Shown here: piece by piece, positions 32,919 through 44,400 of the stretch
How the letters are laid out: each line of letters starts with the position of its first letter
How positions within the stretch are numbered: position 1 is the first letter of the stretch
NCBI GenBank assembly: GCA_039621445.1
Contig: CP154954.1
Location: forward strand, 8,434,634 to 8,498,633
Direction of reading: 5' to 3'
DNA: 64,000 nt
Source: Euglena gracilis
Taxonomy: Eukaryota > Euglenida > Euglenophyceae > Euglenales
Made by a program: the position numbers and the translations under genes
The notes under the pieces: model-generated
What the model saw: only the letters and a program-made list of their open reading frames with translations
Database searches by the model: none
Told to the model about the DNA's origin: nothing

Positions 32919-32985
32919 CTTCAGAGTGTCCTTCTTCTCGGGCTCAGACTGTCGATACCGGGCGCAACCTTATGCACTGTTTATG

Positions 32986-33248
32986 TGTTTTACCCCTGGT
33001 GCCCTTTGCATGCTTCCAGCAGTTTCCAACTTGCAACTTTTCTTGACTTCACCAGCTGCAGGCAAAACTTCACAATCAGAGTGCACTTCCAGATAAGTCC
33101 AAAGACATCCAGGTAAGCCCAGGTAAACAGTGCACGTTTGTTGCCAGCTACACAGAAACAGAAGAAATGAACTGAAATTAGGATTCACCTTTTTGAAATA
33201 GGGAATGCCACTAGTAGTAATTACAATTGCCAGGACCAGTGACTCACA
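32986..33248 (-). repeat. E1 right LTR (5' LTR on the minus strand)
   Basis: Partner of 15421-15673, about 10 bp longer near its left end. It borders the E0 Gag N-half at the ACGATG duplication. No clear tRNA-complementary primer site is seen immediately inside it. Confidence 0.82.
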
Positions 33249-33254
33249 ACGATG
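33249..33254. repeat. Target-site duplication of E1, right copy
   Basis: ACGATG, identical to 15415-15420, directly outside the right E1 LTR and inside E0 gag codons. Confidence 0.75.
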
Positions 33255-34841
33255 ACCTTCGAAACGATCTGGTCCAGCTGCACGGCCATCACCACGGCTT
33301 GTGTCTGGACGTTCACCTTCTGCACTTCGGTCTCCACCACCCAGATCTTATAACCAAGGCTGTCCGCGGCGAGCCGTTGCACGGCCACGGTCAGCCCTTG
33401 GGCTTGTGCTCCCACCTTCTGGATCTCCGTCTCCACCTTCTGGATCCTCCCCACGATCAACGGCGGCAGCTCAGCGACCTTTGGCTCCTTGGCCGCGGCT
33501 GCCTCCACCTTGGTGGTGAGGGAGGACTCCTGCGCCACCAGGAACTTGACCTGCTCCTTCAGCCAGGCGTTCTCGGCCTGCTGATACTGCAGCTGCTCCA
33601 CCAGGCGCGGCGCCACCTCCACCGCCTCGCGCTGCGCCACCGCCGTCGCCTCCACCCTGGCAGTTAAGGCGGCCATCTGCACCTCGACGGTGTTGAGCTT
33701 CCCCTGCAGCTGTACGTTCTCGGCCCGCTGCCGCTCCTTCTCTTGCAGCAGCTCCTGCACCGCGGCCCTGAGATGCGCCACCTCCACCAGCTCGGTGAGT
33801 CCACCCGTCGGTACGCCGCTCTTCACCGCCATCACCGCGGCCGCGGAGTTGTCTTCCGCCTCCTTCACCTTCGCCCGGATCCTTCGGAAATCTTCACCGA
33901 AGTCTCCGAGCGCGACGTGGGTGTACTTCTCCATTCTTGTCATCCGCTCCTCCGCCGTGGCCACCATGGGCAGGAGCTTGTGGAGTTGTGATATTCCTTT
34001 ATGTAGTCTGACGATGTCGTCCTTCACCTTCACCACGTTCTCCATCAGGTCCACGTGGGCCACTTCTTGGGACGCCATCCTTTTCTTCAGCTCTTGCACC
34101 GCCACTCCCTGCTCGTCCACCTTGTCCTTCATGGCAGCGGCCGCACGGCCGCCCAGCTGTCCCACATCTCCTTCGCCTTTGAGCCGATGAAGTCGACGGT
34201 GTTGCAGAGGCGGTCCATCCGCGTCTGCAACGCAGCGTATGCTGCCTCCCACTCGGGGAGGCCCTGCATGACCTCGTCCGGCTTTTCCTCGGTGTCGTAC
34301 ATCTCGCTCTGGTCCCGCCCGCCAGCCACTCCTCGTCGTCATCACGAGGACCTTCTCCCCGGCGTTGTTGTTCACTTTCACCTTCTCCTTCATCCTCTTC
34401 AGTTCCTTCGTCATCGGAGAGGCCCAGCCGCGGCACCTTGTGCGGCCGGACCGAGGATGGAGGGGTGCGGAAGTGCGGGTGCACCGCGGTGGTGCTCGGG
34501 TGTTCGCTGGGTGACCGGTAGGGAGGCGGCACTCCCACCGGTGCGGCGATGGCTTGGCTGGACGACGACGCCATCTGCGACGGCGAGGGCCCTGCCACGG
34601 GCACCGGTGGCAGAGCAGACTGCAGGGACGGATGCACAGATGGGATCAGGCCAGCCACGGGGACGGGGATCCCGTCTCGGCCCTCGGACTCGCCGGGGCC
34701 GACCTCGTGGGCAGGGTGATAAATGATGGCCCGCATGCCCTCATCAGGGCTCATCGGTGGCTCGGGGCTGGGCACGGGCACCGGCAGGCCTGCGAAGGCC
34801 CCCTCACTCTGCAGCTCCTGGACGTCCCACAGGTGGGGCAC
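33255..34841 (-). pseudogene. E0 Gag N-terminal half (acidic/Pro-rich head plus long coiled coil)
   Basis: Three overlapping minus-strand frames are needed to read it: 34841 to about 34325 (Pro/Ser-rich head, then an acidic DDEGTEEDEGEGE stretch), 34329 to about 34140 (MYDTEEKPDEVMQGLP and onward), and about 34150 to 33255 (heptad-rich coiled coil with repeated KVETEIQKV-type words). The architecture equals Gag copy A at 6.3-8.7 kb. Such long coiled coils ahead of the capsid-like region probably drive Gag self-assembly (inference). At least two frameshifts are present. The frame runs to the E1 insertion site (codons ...SKVIV at 33256-33265). Confidence 0.75.
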
Positions 34842-36590
34842 CTCGGACGGGAACGGGAACGGGAAGGGCAGGGAAGGGATCAGCTGGGGGAAGGGTGGGA
34901 TCCCGGGGAAAAGCAGAGAGGGTGGGGCCCCGGGTGGTAGTCAGGTGGTCGGGTCCCAGCTCTGGGGCTGGGCTGATTTCGGGAACAGGAGGGGGACTTG
35001 GGACGAGTCTCGAGGGCTATCGACTAGGGACTCGGATTGGAGGGGGATTGAATGGGAGTTGGGGTGGGGCTGGGAGCGCGGGAAACGGGGATTGTGGGGA
35101 TGGGAGTGGGGATGGGGCAGTGGATCGGGGGTATCTTTTCGGGTAGTTTTCTTGCGCTTCCCGAGGGCTATCGGAAAGACTTCCTTTGGGGACTACCACT
35201 TCAGAGTCCGCCGCAAGGTTTGGCATCCTGTCTGTATCCCGGTGGGCCGTAGCCTCTTCGTGTGTGGAAAATTCTGCGGAGTTGTGCAGCTTGGCATTCC
35301 AAAAAGAAGGCACTCGAGAAAATGTCCTTCAATGGAAAACGTAGAACGAACAAGCCTCTGCTTCCAGTTTTCCCCTCTTGCCGGGTCGGTGACCGTGCGC
35401 GGAATGGGCTCCCCGACAGGCCGAGTGGGGGAAAACAGTTACCCGGCGCTCAGGTAAAAATAGGTACACGCGCCCCAAAAAATTCCCTTTTTTGTGTGTC
35501 TTTCGGTCCCTGAATTCAGCCAGAACCTGGGTTCCGGCAGCCAAATAATTCAAAAAGTTCGGGGGGGGAGGGGCGGTGTTTTTGGCCAACTCCTTTGGGC
35601 TGCCTCTGAAGCAGTAGGGGGGGGGGGCGGAGGAAAAGCCTGGGTTTAATTTAAAAAAGAGTAGCGGGGGGGACGGAAGAACACCTTCACCTTGATTCCC
35701 AGCGCCGTTTGCTCTTCCTTTTATGACTTTGAATTTTTGTCTTTTGATTGACCTTCCGGACTGACTTTTTGAACTCCTTGGACAATTGTTTCCTTGAACT
35801 CAGATTCATTTTTTGGACTCCCTTCCGTCATGCAAAATTCTTTGAATGAAACATTCGGAAGAGAGAACCTGGGGGGGGGGAGTACACAGGTAAAAAAGTA
35901 GCGGAATGGGGGAGAATATTCGCTAATTCTAGTGCGCAGGCGCCAGGCCGCCTCCCGCCGCCCACACACTTAGCCTTGGTCTTATCCTTGTACCTACAAA
36001 GTTGTACAGAAACTTGAAACTTGAAAACGTGTACTTGATAATCCCAGCTTGTAACTAGAACCCCACCAGGGGACATGTCAGCAATGTGACATGTCGAAAA
36101 AAACAAGCAGAAAGGCTTTTTTTCCCCCGTCGACCATGACCGGTGTACCGGGGTTTCTCGCCCGTGGAGCTACACTCAGCCAGGGGGCATTAGCCCTAGG
36201 GTTCGAGCCACTCGAAGACCTCCATCCCTTGCCTCAGCTCCTGATGCTTGGCGATGGCGTGCTTGATAGGGGTTGCTTGTCCTTAGTGTCACTGCTCGGC
36301 CGAAGCCGCAATGGTTTAATCGTGACACGTCAGGTAGGCAACAGCTGGTGAACCGATGGTTCACCGGCCCTCACCCATCAGGCACGCCATGGTCAAGCCT
36401 CTGGTTGCTGATTTCCACCTCGGCGCCATCGGAAATTCCCGCCGTACTGCGGCCATTCCGGACCCCGCCTGGCAGCGCAGTATGCCATGGCTGGTTCAAG
36501 TCCCGTGCACTCCCGACTCGGAGTTTAGCTTATCGGGACTCGGAGCAGAAAAGCTACAAAAATTACGAATAAGTTCACTCTTGCTATTTT
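34842..36590. other. Region upstream of E0 gag; leader/LTR not resolved
   Basis: 34850-35120 is G/T-rich with GGGAATGGGA-type words like the copy-A leader. Beyond that no gene or matching LTR was found. Short frames have no motifs. A tRNA-like B-box word near 36486 does not fold into a tRNA. Confidence 0.35.
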
Positions 36591-36700
36591 GAGACCAGCC
36601 GTCCGTCCGTCCAGCCAGAATGCACCCTGTCCAGCCGTCCGTCCAGATGAAAGGACTTTCCTCTAGCCCTCCGTCTGACCGTCCATCCGTCCGCACGCCT
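36590..36700. repeat. CCGT-rich simple repeat
   Basis: Interrupted CCGTCCGT/CAGCCGTCCGTC runs at 36597-36695, next to the 3' end of the non-LTR fragment. Simple repeats at non-LTR 3' ends are common. Confidence 0.75.
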
Positions 36701-38060
36701 CCAAGGTGGCCACCATTGGGGCTTTGTTCGTGGTGCCTTGGCAATATGGATCGCATGGCTTGAGAAGCTGACGCAGGCGGCATGCTTGCACCTCCCCATT
36801 ACTGGACGGAGTAAGGTTGATGAAGGCTTGTTTCACCACCGTCAGCAAGCTCCTCTGGAACTGTCCCCAAGCAAGCTGCTTCGCCAGCTCCCTGGCCAGG
36901 GCCATGCTCAGGCCCTGCCAGCAGTTTGCCTCTGTTGCTCGCCTCTCCCAAGAGTCGTGCTGCCCCATGAGTAGACGTACGCATTGGCCAACGAAGGGAA
37001 GGGCCGCATCACCCATGTCCCCGTATCAACCCAGACAAATGGAACGAACGTCCATCCCCTTCGTTGGCAGCCATCACCATACTTCTTGATTTTGTCCTCC
37101 TCTTGCGTCTCATGCCATCTACCAAGGTCCTCTGTCCCTGTTCGCGTTCGGGAGGGTGCTAAGGGGTGGCGGACCGTCACGTCGATTGCGGCTGGACATT
37201 GGAATCGTACACGAAGACATCCCCGGGTGGTCAACCATCAGGGGCAGCTTCCTTTCGTCTCGCTGGGAACCCAGCACTTTGAGCAAGCCCCAAGAGGTAG
37301 GATTGCACCGCCCCGTGTCGCCGAACAATGTTGTTTCAGTTGCAACAGACGACATGTTGGCCTCGCACATCCAGGGGATTGTGGCACCTGGCATCAGGGA
37401 CCACTGGACCAAGACTTGGAATTCCCTGGTCGGCATGAGGGTTCTTGCACTTGCTGAAGGCATCACTGACGCCCAAGCCATTGCAATGGGCTTCATTTGG
37501 CATGTCAGTTTGAGTTTGCCAGCTCAAGAGAGAGAATTGTGTAACCTTTGCGGCAGCTCCTTTGCTCACAACTGCCCCCAGAATTTCTGGGAGACGACTT
37601 CATGAGGTAACATCCCGCAACTTCGGGGGTCATCCATGAACGATTTGACCACCGGTGGCACCTCACATGACGCTTTTATGTCCTCCACCAGCTTCGAGAA
37701 GTCCGTAGGGAGTAGGTTTGTTCCAAAAAGCAGGGGGAAATCGAGAATGTGATCACCACAGGTTAAAAAATCGAAGGTTGCAGCCCAACTTGCGTGTGTG
37801 CGTTCAGTGCTGGGGTCTCTTTTTCACAGCCCACCAAGGCGGACTGGCAATGTGGCCTGGCTCCACCGGTCGTCTTCCAGGGACCGTCCGGCAATGGCAC
37901 TCACTGTGTTTTGTAGAGTCTTGCTGAGCAACCTGCACTGGGTGGACGCGAAGAGGATTAGTGTTGTCCGTAAGAGGTCGTTCACCTTGCACGCATCCAA
38001 GCACATTCGGAGCACCGTGAATTGGATGTGTGAAGACGGTGCCTTTTACAGAAGGGAGCA
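36663..38060 (-). pseudogene. 5'-truncated non-LTR retrotransposon tail (RT thumb to endonuclease)
   Basis: The minus strand reads LRMCLDACKVNDLLRTTLIL (38015 on), matching SCLDGCRVNHLLCL of the non-LTR element at 57.9 kb, then SLEDDRWSQATLPVRLGGL. After a decayed middle come AAIDVTVRHPLAPSRTRTGT and RRGWTFVPFVWVDTGTW (37234-37000), which fit the end of a restriction-like endonuclease (D-V-T-V core) in R2/NeSL/Dualen-type elements, and a final helical segment (about 37016-36700). Several frames are needed, so it is dead. 5' truncation is typical for target-primed insertion. It lies just downstream of the hAT-1 remains and may truncate them. Confidence 0.7.
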
Positions 38061-38460
38061 CGCCTTCAATACTGCTTCACATCGTCCGAACCAAACTCCC
38101 CAGTCGCCCGACTCGGGCATGGTGCAGTGTGGAGACCAAGTTCACGGTGATGGTTAGACAAAGCCTCGCCAACAAAATAACCAGCGTGAGAACCGAGCGA
38201 AATGCTGCCCAAAGGATGACTTATGGATACTTTATAGGCACATTTTAAGGAGGAAAACCGGACTGTATTTACCAAAGCATGTGTTGTGGAAACATTTTTT
38301 TGTGCATCCAATAAAAGGGAAGAAAACGAGGAAAAACATCAAAACAATGTGCAAAAATAACCTCATTGCATTCATGCATGCACTCCCTCGAGGGGGGCAT
38401 GGCATTTTGACTAATTGAACAATTTGCATAATGATAATAGAATAAGTATTTGACCCAAGA

Positions 38461-38640
38461 TCACAAGGAAAAAGGGGAAACCATCCTGGTTCTAGGCGCA
38501 GTTTGAGGAAAATCAACCACGTCCGCAAATGTTCTCAGTTCTACTCCCCTTTGTTTGCATATGTCATGCAACATTTGGCGCTCGAATTGAAGCGATGTGG
38601 GTTGATCAATGTCATCACCATAGAAGCGAAGCATCTTTTC
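38461..38640 (-). pseudogene. hAT-1 penultimate exon
   Basis: After a GGCAG acceptor (38641-38645) the minus strand reads EKMLRFYGDDIDQPTSLQFE and ICKQRGVELRTFADVVDF, like the segment before the hATC dimerisation domain in related proteins. A degenerate match to that dimerisation domain (LCLTITVNLVSTL) lies near 38185-38090 but is too weak to call separately. Confidence 0.6.
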
Positions 38641-38845
38641 TGCCGACACGGAACGTAGTATGGGGATTGCGATAGTTGTCAGCTTGTTTTTTTAAAAAAA
38701 TTGTGTTTTTGTTCGAATATTTACACTTTTTTTAAAAAAAACCCCAAAAAAGCCCACGGGGTTTTTTGGCAGACCAAAACGTGCCCGCAACGAAAAAAAC
38801 CAACTGTTGAAAGGGGCTTAGAGTCAAGGGGAGGGGTCGGGGACT

Positions 38846-39876
38846 TTAGTGTTTTGGGCGTTCCATGGGCAGGCTCTCTTCATTGTCGTGCAGAAGAAAA
38901 TTCTCCACATCCAAAATGTTTTTTGCGGCCACTCCATCAACAAACCGCTCCGAAATCCTTTTGGAAACTGCCTCCAAATACGTCTCATACTTTTCTTGGA
39001 AATGTTCCTTTACACTCTTGGGCGCGGGTTGACTGCCATCAAGCGTAGATTTCCTTGCTCGTGGCTGGGTAGGTTCATCAATCCCATGTTTGAGTGCCCC
39101 AATTTGGCAAGCGTCCAAAAGGTTTCAAAGCGCTCCTTTTTCTTGAGGTCCTCCAAAGAATCCCTGACGGTTTCGACGACCTCCTTGGCTTCAGTGAAGT
39201 GAAATTGCACAGTCTGCAGCACACTGAAGGCAGAGTTGTTTTGAAAGGGTCAAAACCACGGTGCGACCATGCCATGACAAGGGGGGGGGATGGCAAAACC
39301 CTTATTGTTGGCTCGATCCCCCGTCAGGAAGATGAACCTCAGCAAATGAATAGAAAAGAAGGTGTCAAACTGCAGCAGTCGTGTGGCAAACCCATGGGCT
39401 GTAGTCCCAACTTCACTTGTATCTTGGTTGTCAACTTCATTGAAAAATTCCAGCAAGGTCCGGTAGTTGCTGCATATGCCTGCGAGGGATTTCGCTCGCA
39501 TGGTCCACCTCGTTGGGCACAGTGCTGTCAAATTCACCCCTTCATCTGTGTCGCTCGCAACTTCCTTAAACCAGTGCATCCTCTTTGTGGAGTCTCTTAT
39601 GAATGATATCAAGCTGCCAACCAACGTCATCATGTCCCTCATGGTCTTGAAATCCTTCAACGAATTTTGAATCACAAGGTTGAGGGAATGGGCAAAAAAA
39701 AAATAAACATACAACGCCCGTTTCTCTTCCGAAATAACCAATGCTTGCAGGCCATTGAACTTCCCTGCAATGTTGCTGGATCCGTCATAGCCTTGTCCGG
39801 GACAATTAGCAATTTTCAACTGGAACCTTGTCAAAATGTCTTTCAACACAGAAAAAAGGGTAACTGGTCCAGGGCT
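38846..39876 (-). pseudogene. hAT-1 transposase core (DUF4371-like) and following region
   Basis: LKDILTRFQLKIANCPGQGY, DGSSNIAGKFNGLQALVI, AHSLNLVIQNSL and ALCPTRWTMRAKS give the second catalytic region and the conserved C-P-T-R-W box of ZMYM1-like hAT proteins (39849-39281). A frame change near 39250 then leads to LQTVQFHFTEAKEVVETVRD and FETFWTLAKLG, and another near 39100 to GIDEPTQPRARKS and KYETYLEAVSKRISERF, ending about 38846. The protein cuts and joins transposon ends. Two to three frame changes mark it as inactive. Confidence 0.85.
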
Positions 39877-40105
39877 CTACCAATGTTCGCATGAAAATCA
39901 GGCAAGTACCATTATCCCCCCTAAATGACCCCCTCTTGTCCCGACCAATTCGTGATGTACACACGTTCTCCCATCAAGTCAAAATATTTTCAGAAAAAAC
40001 CCAACAAAACTCCAAAAAAATAGGTGTATTATGATCATTTTAGCACAGAAAATGGGAGGTGAAAGCAGGAGGGAAAAGTGTCGTAGAACCCTAGTTGCCA
40101 CTCAC
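39877..40105 (-). other. hAT-1 spliceosomal intron, 229 bp
   Basis: GTGAGT donor at 40105 and TTGGTAG acceptor at 39877 on the minus strand; removing it joins EVHD to SPGPVTLFSVLKDILTRFQL in phase 0, as expected for the family. AT-rich with A-runs. Confidence 0.7.
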
Positions 40106-40245
40106 GTCGTGCACTTCATAAAATCCAGACCAAATCTCCTCGTTGTGAAGATCTTCATCAACAATGCGCAATGTGAAGGATAATTGCTCCATGACGGAAA
40201 TGTCGCTCGTCTCGTCCATGATCACGGCAAAATGCTGGGTTCCAA
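40106..40245 (-). pseudogene. hAT-1 catalytic-domain exon (first Asp)
   Basis: Minus strand HFAVIMDETSDISVMEQ, then LSFTLRIVDEDLHNEEIWSG, ending EVHD at a GTGAGT donor (intron 40105-39877). The MDET-D word holds the first catalytic Asp of hAT transposases. Upstream it abuts the DIRS-like RT fragment at about 40245, where a CCCAG acceptor-like word occurs. Confidence 0.85.
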
Positions 40246-40474
40246 ACAGGATTTGGGAAGGTTTAATCTGAAACCTGCCAGTAGGAGGTCTTTTTTCACT
40301 TCTGCCAAATGTTGGGCTGCTGTCTTTTTGCTTGGGGCTAACAGCAAAATGTCGTCCAGGTGGATGAAAAGCACTTTTCCCTCCTTTCTCCATTTTCTTT
40401 CCCAGACTCTCATGAGAGTCATGAATTTTTGTGGCAGGCTGCTGATGCCAAAGCATGCAGCCTGAAACTGCCAA
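40246..40474 (-). pseudogene. DIRS-like RT, catalytic palm (continues from 44880)
   Basis: Minus strand WQFQAACFGISSLPQKFMTL, GKVLFIHLDDILLLAPSKKT (catalytic LDD) and LLLAGFRLNLPKSCLEP, then the hAT-1 exon. It picks up the RT where the piece ending at 44880 stops, so the two halves were one gene before the Harbinger insertion. The RT is 3'-truncated. Confidence 0.75.
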
Positions 40475-40717
40475 GGAGCTGGGGTCCCCACGGCCAGCCA
40501 GATACCGGCCAGACCTCCTCCTCCTCTTTTTTTCACCAGCCACCGGACAGACCTCCTCCTCCTCTTTTCTCCCAGCCGCCAGCCACGGCCAGCCGCGGCT
40601 GGCCGTGGCTGGGGCGCCTCCTCCTCTTTTCGTGCCTGAGCTTACTTTCTCCCCCGGCTACCACCCCCCCCCGCCGCGCCGCGGCGCCGCCCGCCAGTCG
40701 CAAAGAAAAAAACAAAG

Positions 40718-41440
40718 TCACATACGTACTGGGCGGTAAGGGCAGTGTGGGACGCAAATGGAATTGTACACGTTGAGGACAGAACAGACGACCGTGAAAG
40801 CCCATTCCAGGACATGAAAATCTTTCCCTCGGAATCCGGTGCGGAAAATTTCCCACTTTTTCACTCGGCCGAAGGCCTGTTCAACCCGGCTGCGGTAAAA
40901 TTGATGCAGGCGGTTGTACTCCTCCTCGTCCTTTGTCAGCCCCACACCGGCGGTTCGTTTTTTGGCCGGTGTCAAAAAATTGGGGACCGACTCGTAGGCC
41001 AAATCGGCCAAAACACAGTCGGTAGGGGTCAGGCTTGGGCGATGCAGTCTGGCAAGGGTTGTGTCGGACATGGGGGCAGGATTTCATTGGTCATATGACC
41101 GCCAATGGAAATCCTGCTTGGAGCCTATATGGGGGCCATTGATATATGCAAAAAGACCAAGGTGAGTAACCAACCCTTGAAATTTCATCACTGGCCGCTC
41201 GTACTTTGGCTGGTACCTCCCGTCCCCCTGGAACACCACCACGGGCATGGTGTCCCAGCCCCCCACCACGAAGGGCGGGTAATGTGGAGTGTTGTTGTTG
41301 GGGTGCCGGAGATGAGCCATCGACACCTCTCGAAGGTGGATATGCAGGTACTGCAGTACTTTGATAATTCTTCGCCAAATGCTTTTTCTTGTGGGCTCCA
41401 GTGTGTGGGGGGGAACGAGCCCACCAGCCCCAGGAGTCAC
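40718..41440 (-). pseudogene. DDE_Tnp_4 (Harbinger-like) transposase
   Basis: One frame from 41440 to 40718 with a single in-frame TGA at 41084-41086. Before the stop: YERPVMKFQGLVTHLGLFAY and INGPHIGSKQDFHW (the G-x-x-hD region). After it: VLADLAYESVPNFLTPAKKR (second acidic residue, the D-x-x-Y-x-x-x-x-x-x-L-T-P signature), EEEYNRLHQFYRSRVEQAFG (third, Glu) and RVKKWEIF. About 240 residues visible. N-terminal parts may lie in frames at 41833-41500 (DLWLALGYLKHYPRH). The stop suggests inactivity. Confidence 0.82.
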
Positions 41441-44400
41441 CAGAAAAACAGAACAATAATGGTGCCCCCTGTTTGAGAACTCTGTGCCTTGGGTAGTGTT
41501 TCAAATAACCCAATGCAAGCCAGAGGTCCAACCTTCCAAATTCAAAATCAGGGTCCAAAGTACCAGAATAGGAGGGGTTGTCACGGGAAGGAAACAAACT
41601 GACAAAAAATGCAAAATGTGGAAAAAAATTTGATGCACAGGACCCTGTCCTGAGCCCACCAAATATTTTTGATAAATAATTTCGCATACAAAACTTGGCA
41701 CACCAATTTTCCCCACGACGTCTTCCCGACCTGCCGCGGACTCCCAGAATTCCTGTGACACAATTTGAAAAGGCAAAGCGAGAAGCAAAGCACGAGAACA
41801 GTCAGTCAAAGACATAATGTTCGGACTCCACACGAAAATGTATGAGGGGGGTGATCACTTTGGTTGGAGGACCGATCCTTCGAACGGGGGGGGGGGACGA
41901 AGCGCCAGGCCCACAATTTTTGACCCCCCAAAAAGACCAAAATTGACATTCTCGGCACTTTTCAGGCAAAAACTTGCCAAAAATGCAAAAATTTTCAGCG
42001 CTAAGCGCCGGAGGAAAAAATTGATCCTTTTCAAAAAATTGCCTCAACCACACCGGGTTCTGGCCAGGGGGGGGGGGAAGGTCGCTCCTCTCCGCCCCAC
42101 ACAGTGTGACGTAACTCTTCTGTGAGTTTGTACGTCTTATCTGACACACATCTCAGCATCTGCACTTGAATTTTCTCTCGTCCCGTCCAAGCCGAACGCA
42201 GTACCCCAAATTCTCCTCCTTCACACTCAATCACTGTCCCCAGATATGTGCCTGCGGGCACCATTCGTCTCCTTGACCGATTACTGGCGTTGCAGTTCTC
42301 ACGATACACAGCGTCCGCCAGCTCGGCGTCCGTCAGAACACGACAACAGGGAAATCCTCAACCACCCGCAAACCAGGCAGGAGTGTAACAGAAATATGAC
42401 AAAACATGACATGACAAAACTTTCTGACCTTCCCTGGCTGGGGTCGGGTGGGTTTTCGTTTTGCGTATCGTTTTCGATCGTCATCCCCACCACCATACAC
42501 AGGGGCAATTGCATCTCTCGACGTACAGCACACCCACAGGTTCCTCACAAGGGAGCTTTCAGAACTGAATGAAAAGTCTCCCTGATCCAGACTATCCTCT
42601 TCAGGGGTAAATCCCAGCGTGGAACGGTCACGCCACGTCCGAACCATGGATTCACGGAGGGGGGGGCCAAACCCACCCAACCAATTACTCTCAAAAATGA
42701 CCCCACCCCCCCCCCTAGGGGGAGGGGTCACACAGCATCAGTAAATCAATGGTCCGAACACCTGGGTCATATGACAAGTCCTTGTGCACTTTCCACCCCT
42801 GGGTAATTTCTGCCAGGATTTCCTGTGCGATTAAAATGCCGTAATCAGAAAACCCTGCCCTGTGAACGGAGTTCTTGCTGTTTGGGATAATTTTTTTCCA
42901 ATGCATCTGACGACCACGTAACTGGTTTCAAGCCCACCAATGGATTGGGAGTGCATACAGGGTATGTTGGGGCTTGCACTGGGAGAATGTCGGGGGCGTC
43001 ATGGGCAGTTGTCGATCGCGAACTGCTGGGGGCCTGAGCTTTGGGGAGCCAAAAAGTGTGTCGATACCAGGGGTTTTTTTAAGACCGGCGGACCCACCCA
43101 CCCTACCCCCCCCCTCCCCCCCCGGGGGTCCAAACTTAAAAAAAACCCTGTTCGATACACGCGATCACACGTCAATCGAACGGCCAGCCCAGAGGGATCG
43201 CCCGCAAACTGCAGTATGCCACAGATGATCTCCTTGAGCTTGTAATCGCACAGCATCACCACGAGCCTGTTGTCCAAATTCCTTCGGCTGCGCACAACAG
43301 TACTCTGCTGCACACCTTTGCATTGACCATGGGACGCAGCACACAATTTTCGTACGTCAATTTTTTTATGCTTCAGGCTTCGTAACTCAAAAAGAGAGCT
43401 CCAGAAACCCACCCAAACCATCCCAGAAAAACTCCCCGACCTTTCAACCAGGGACTCTGAAACTAGTCTGAAACTCGGCAACGGCCTGCCAGAGCAATGG
43501 CGTGATCAGTGGCCGAAAGGTGCCCCGGGGTCCTCTGCATCTTCGTATGTGAGTGTTGACCCCACAGGAATCAAAATGCCTGCCGCATCGGGGACAGGGC
43601 ACCTTGGTTTGCGTTCAGGCTTGGGCTGAGATATTTTACAGCACCATTGGCCCGGTGCGCCGACCCCAACCAGCCAACCCAGTGACGGAGCATGTTTGTC
43701 GGGCATTTCCTTGACACGTAGCAGCATGCTTCCCCAGGGCCTGCGATGTGACCAGGCCAATGCTTCCATGGGGGAACCATTCCAGTCCATGGGGAACCAA
43801 TTACATGGGGAATTTTATGACATTTTTTTGTGTAGAAAACACCCAAGGGCAACAACCCGCTGGAAAAACAAGACTGGTGGGCAGTGTGCGAAACAGTATT
43901 GCCAGAATGGTGGAAAAAGAAAATTCTCACTTCATGTAGAATCCCTGCGTGGCCATGATGAGGTGAAGCACTGACGTGGCTGTGAGGAAGCCGGTACGAT
44001 GGCACTTCGAACATCCCAAGCTGGTGATCTCCACAACAGGTTCCGCTCCTTCTTCCTGCCCACGTTCCACCACAATCACCTCGTCCTCAGTGGTGGGGGA
44101 TGCTGCAGCCTCCATTGCCAATGCTGATGGAGACAGATAGTAGCTGGAAATTACAAGTGGGGAAAAAAACCTGAGCTCTCTGTCCTTGCATCTGCCTCAG
44201 TGTTCTGTTGACCAACTTCCATACGGACGGAGGCTGCTGCTTGAAGGGTGTCTTGTGCAACACCTATTGCGAAATAATTTCAGATTGCGTCAACTTGCAA
44301 AAACAAACCAGATTTCCTTTGCCGTAGAGCAACATGTCTGTCATATCGCTTCACCAGCGCAGCAGTGGCATCAGCCGGTAAGAGGTGGGTGCACGCAAGA

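Larger units (their letters stand above)
15421..33248 (-). mobile_element. E1: LTR element inserted in E0 gag, itself hosting E2
   Basis: Two direct repeats of 253 and 263 bp (15421-15673, 32986-33248) start TGTTTTACCCC and end CTCACA on the plus strand and differ by roughly ten substitutions and one small indel. They are flanked by the same 6 bp, ACGATG, at 15415-15420 and 33249-33254. On the minus strand a purine tract GAGGAGGGGAG directly precedes the LTR at 15673, so the element points leftward. Without E2, its internal part is only about 1.3 kb (15674-16312 plus about 32350-32985), so it is a non-autonomous or small element. GC content and gene content change sharply at both LTRs, agreeing with an insertion into E0 gag. 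Confidence 0.8.
9780..34841 (-). mobile_element. E0: degenerate Ty3-like element carrying a cytosine methyltransferase, split by a 17.8-kb insertion
   Basis: Read on the minus strand, the order is Gag N-half (34841-33255), insertion (33248-15421), Gag C-half (15414-14029), basic Lys/Gly-rich tail, Pro-rich spacer, methyltransferase, protease, RT and RNase H (ends about 10167). The two Gag halves abut the insertion with the same 6 bp, and the minus-strand frame runs from one half into the other when the insertion is removed. Integrase and both LTRs were not found, so the 3' part is missing. At least two in-frame stops and several frameshifts mark it as dead, though some shifts may be base-call errors in GC-rich DNA. 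Limits of the element are approximate. Confidence 0.75.

Noticed and set aside
36480-36520. tRNA-like B box (GGTTCAAGTCCC) and another at about 36198
   Set aside because: No acceptor stem or T-stem pairing can be formed around either word.
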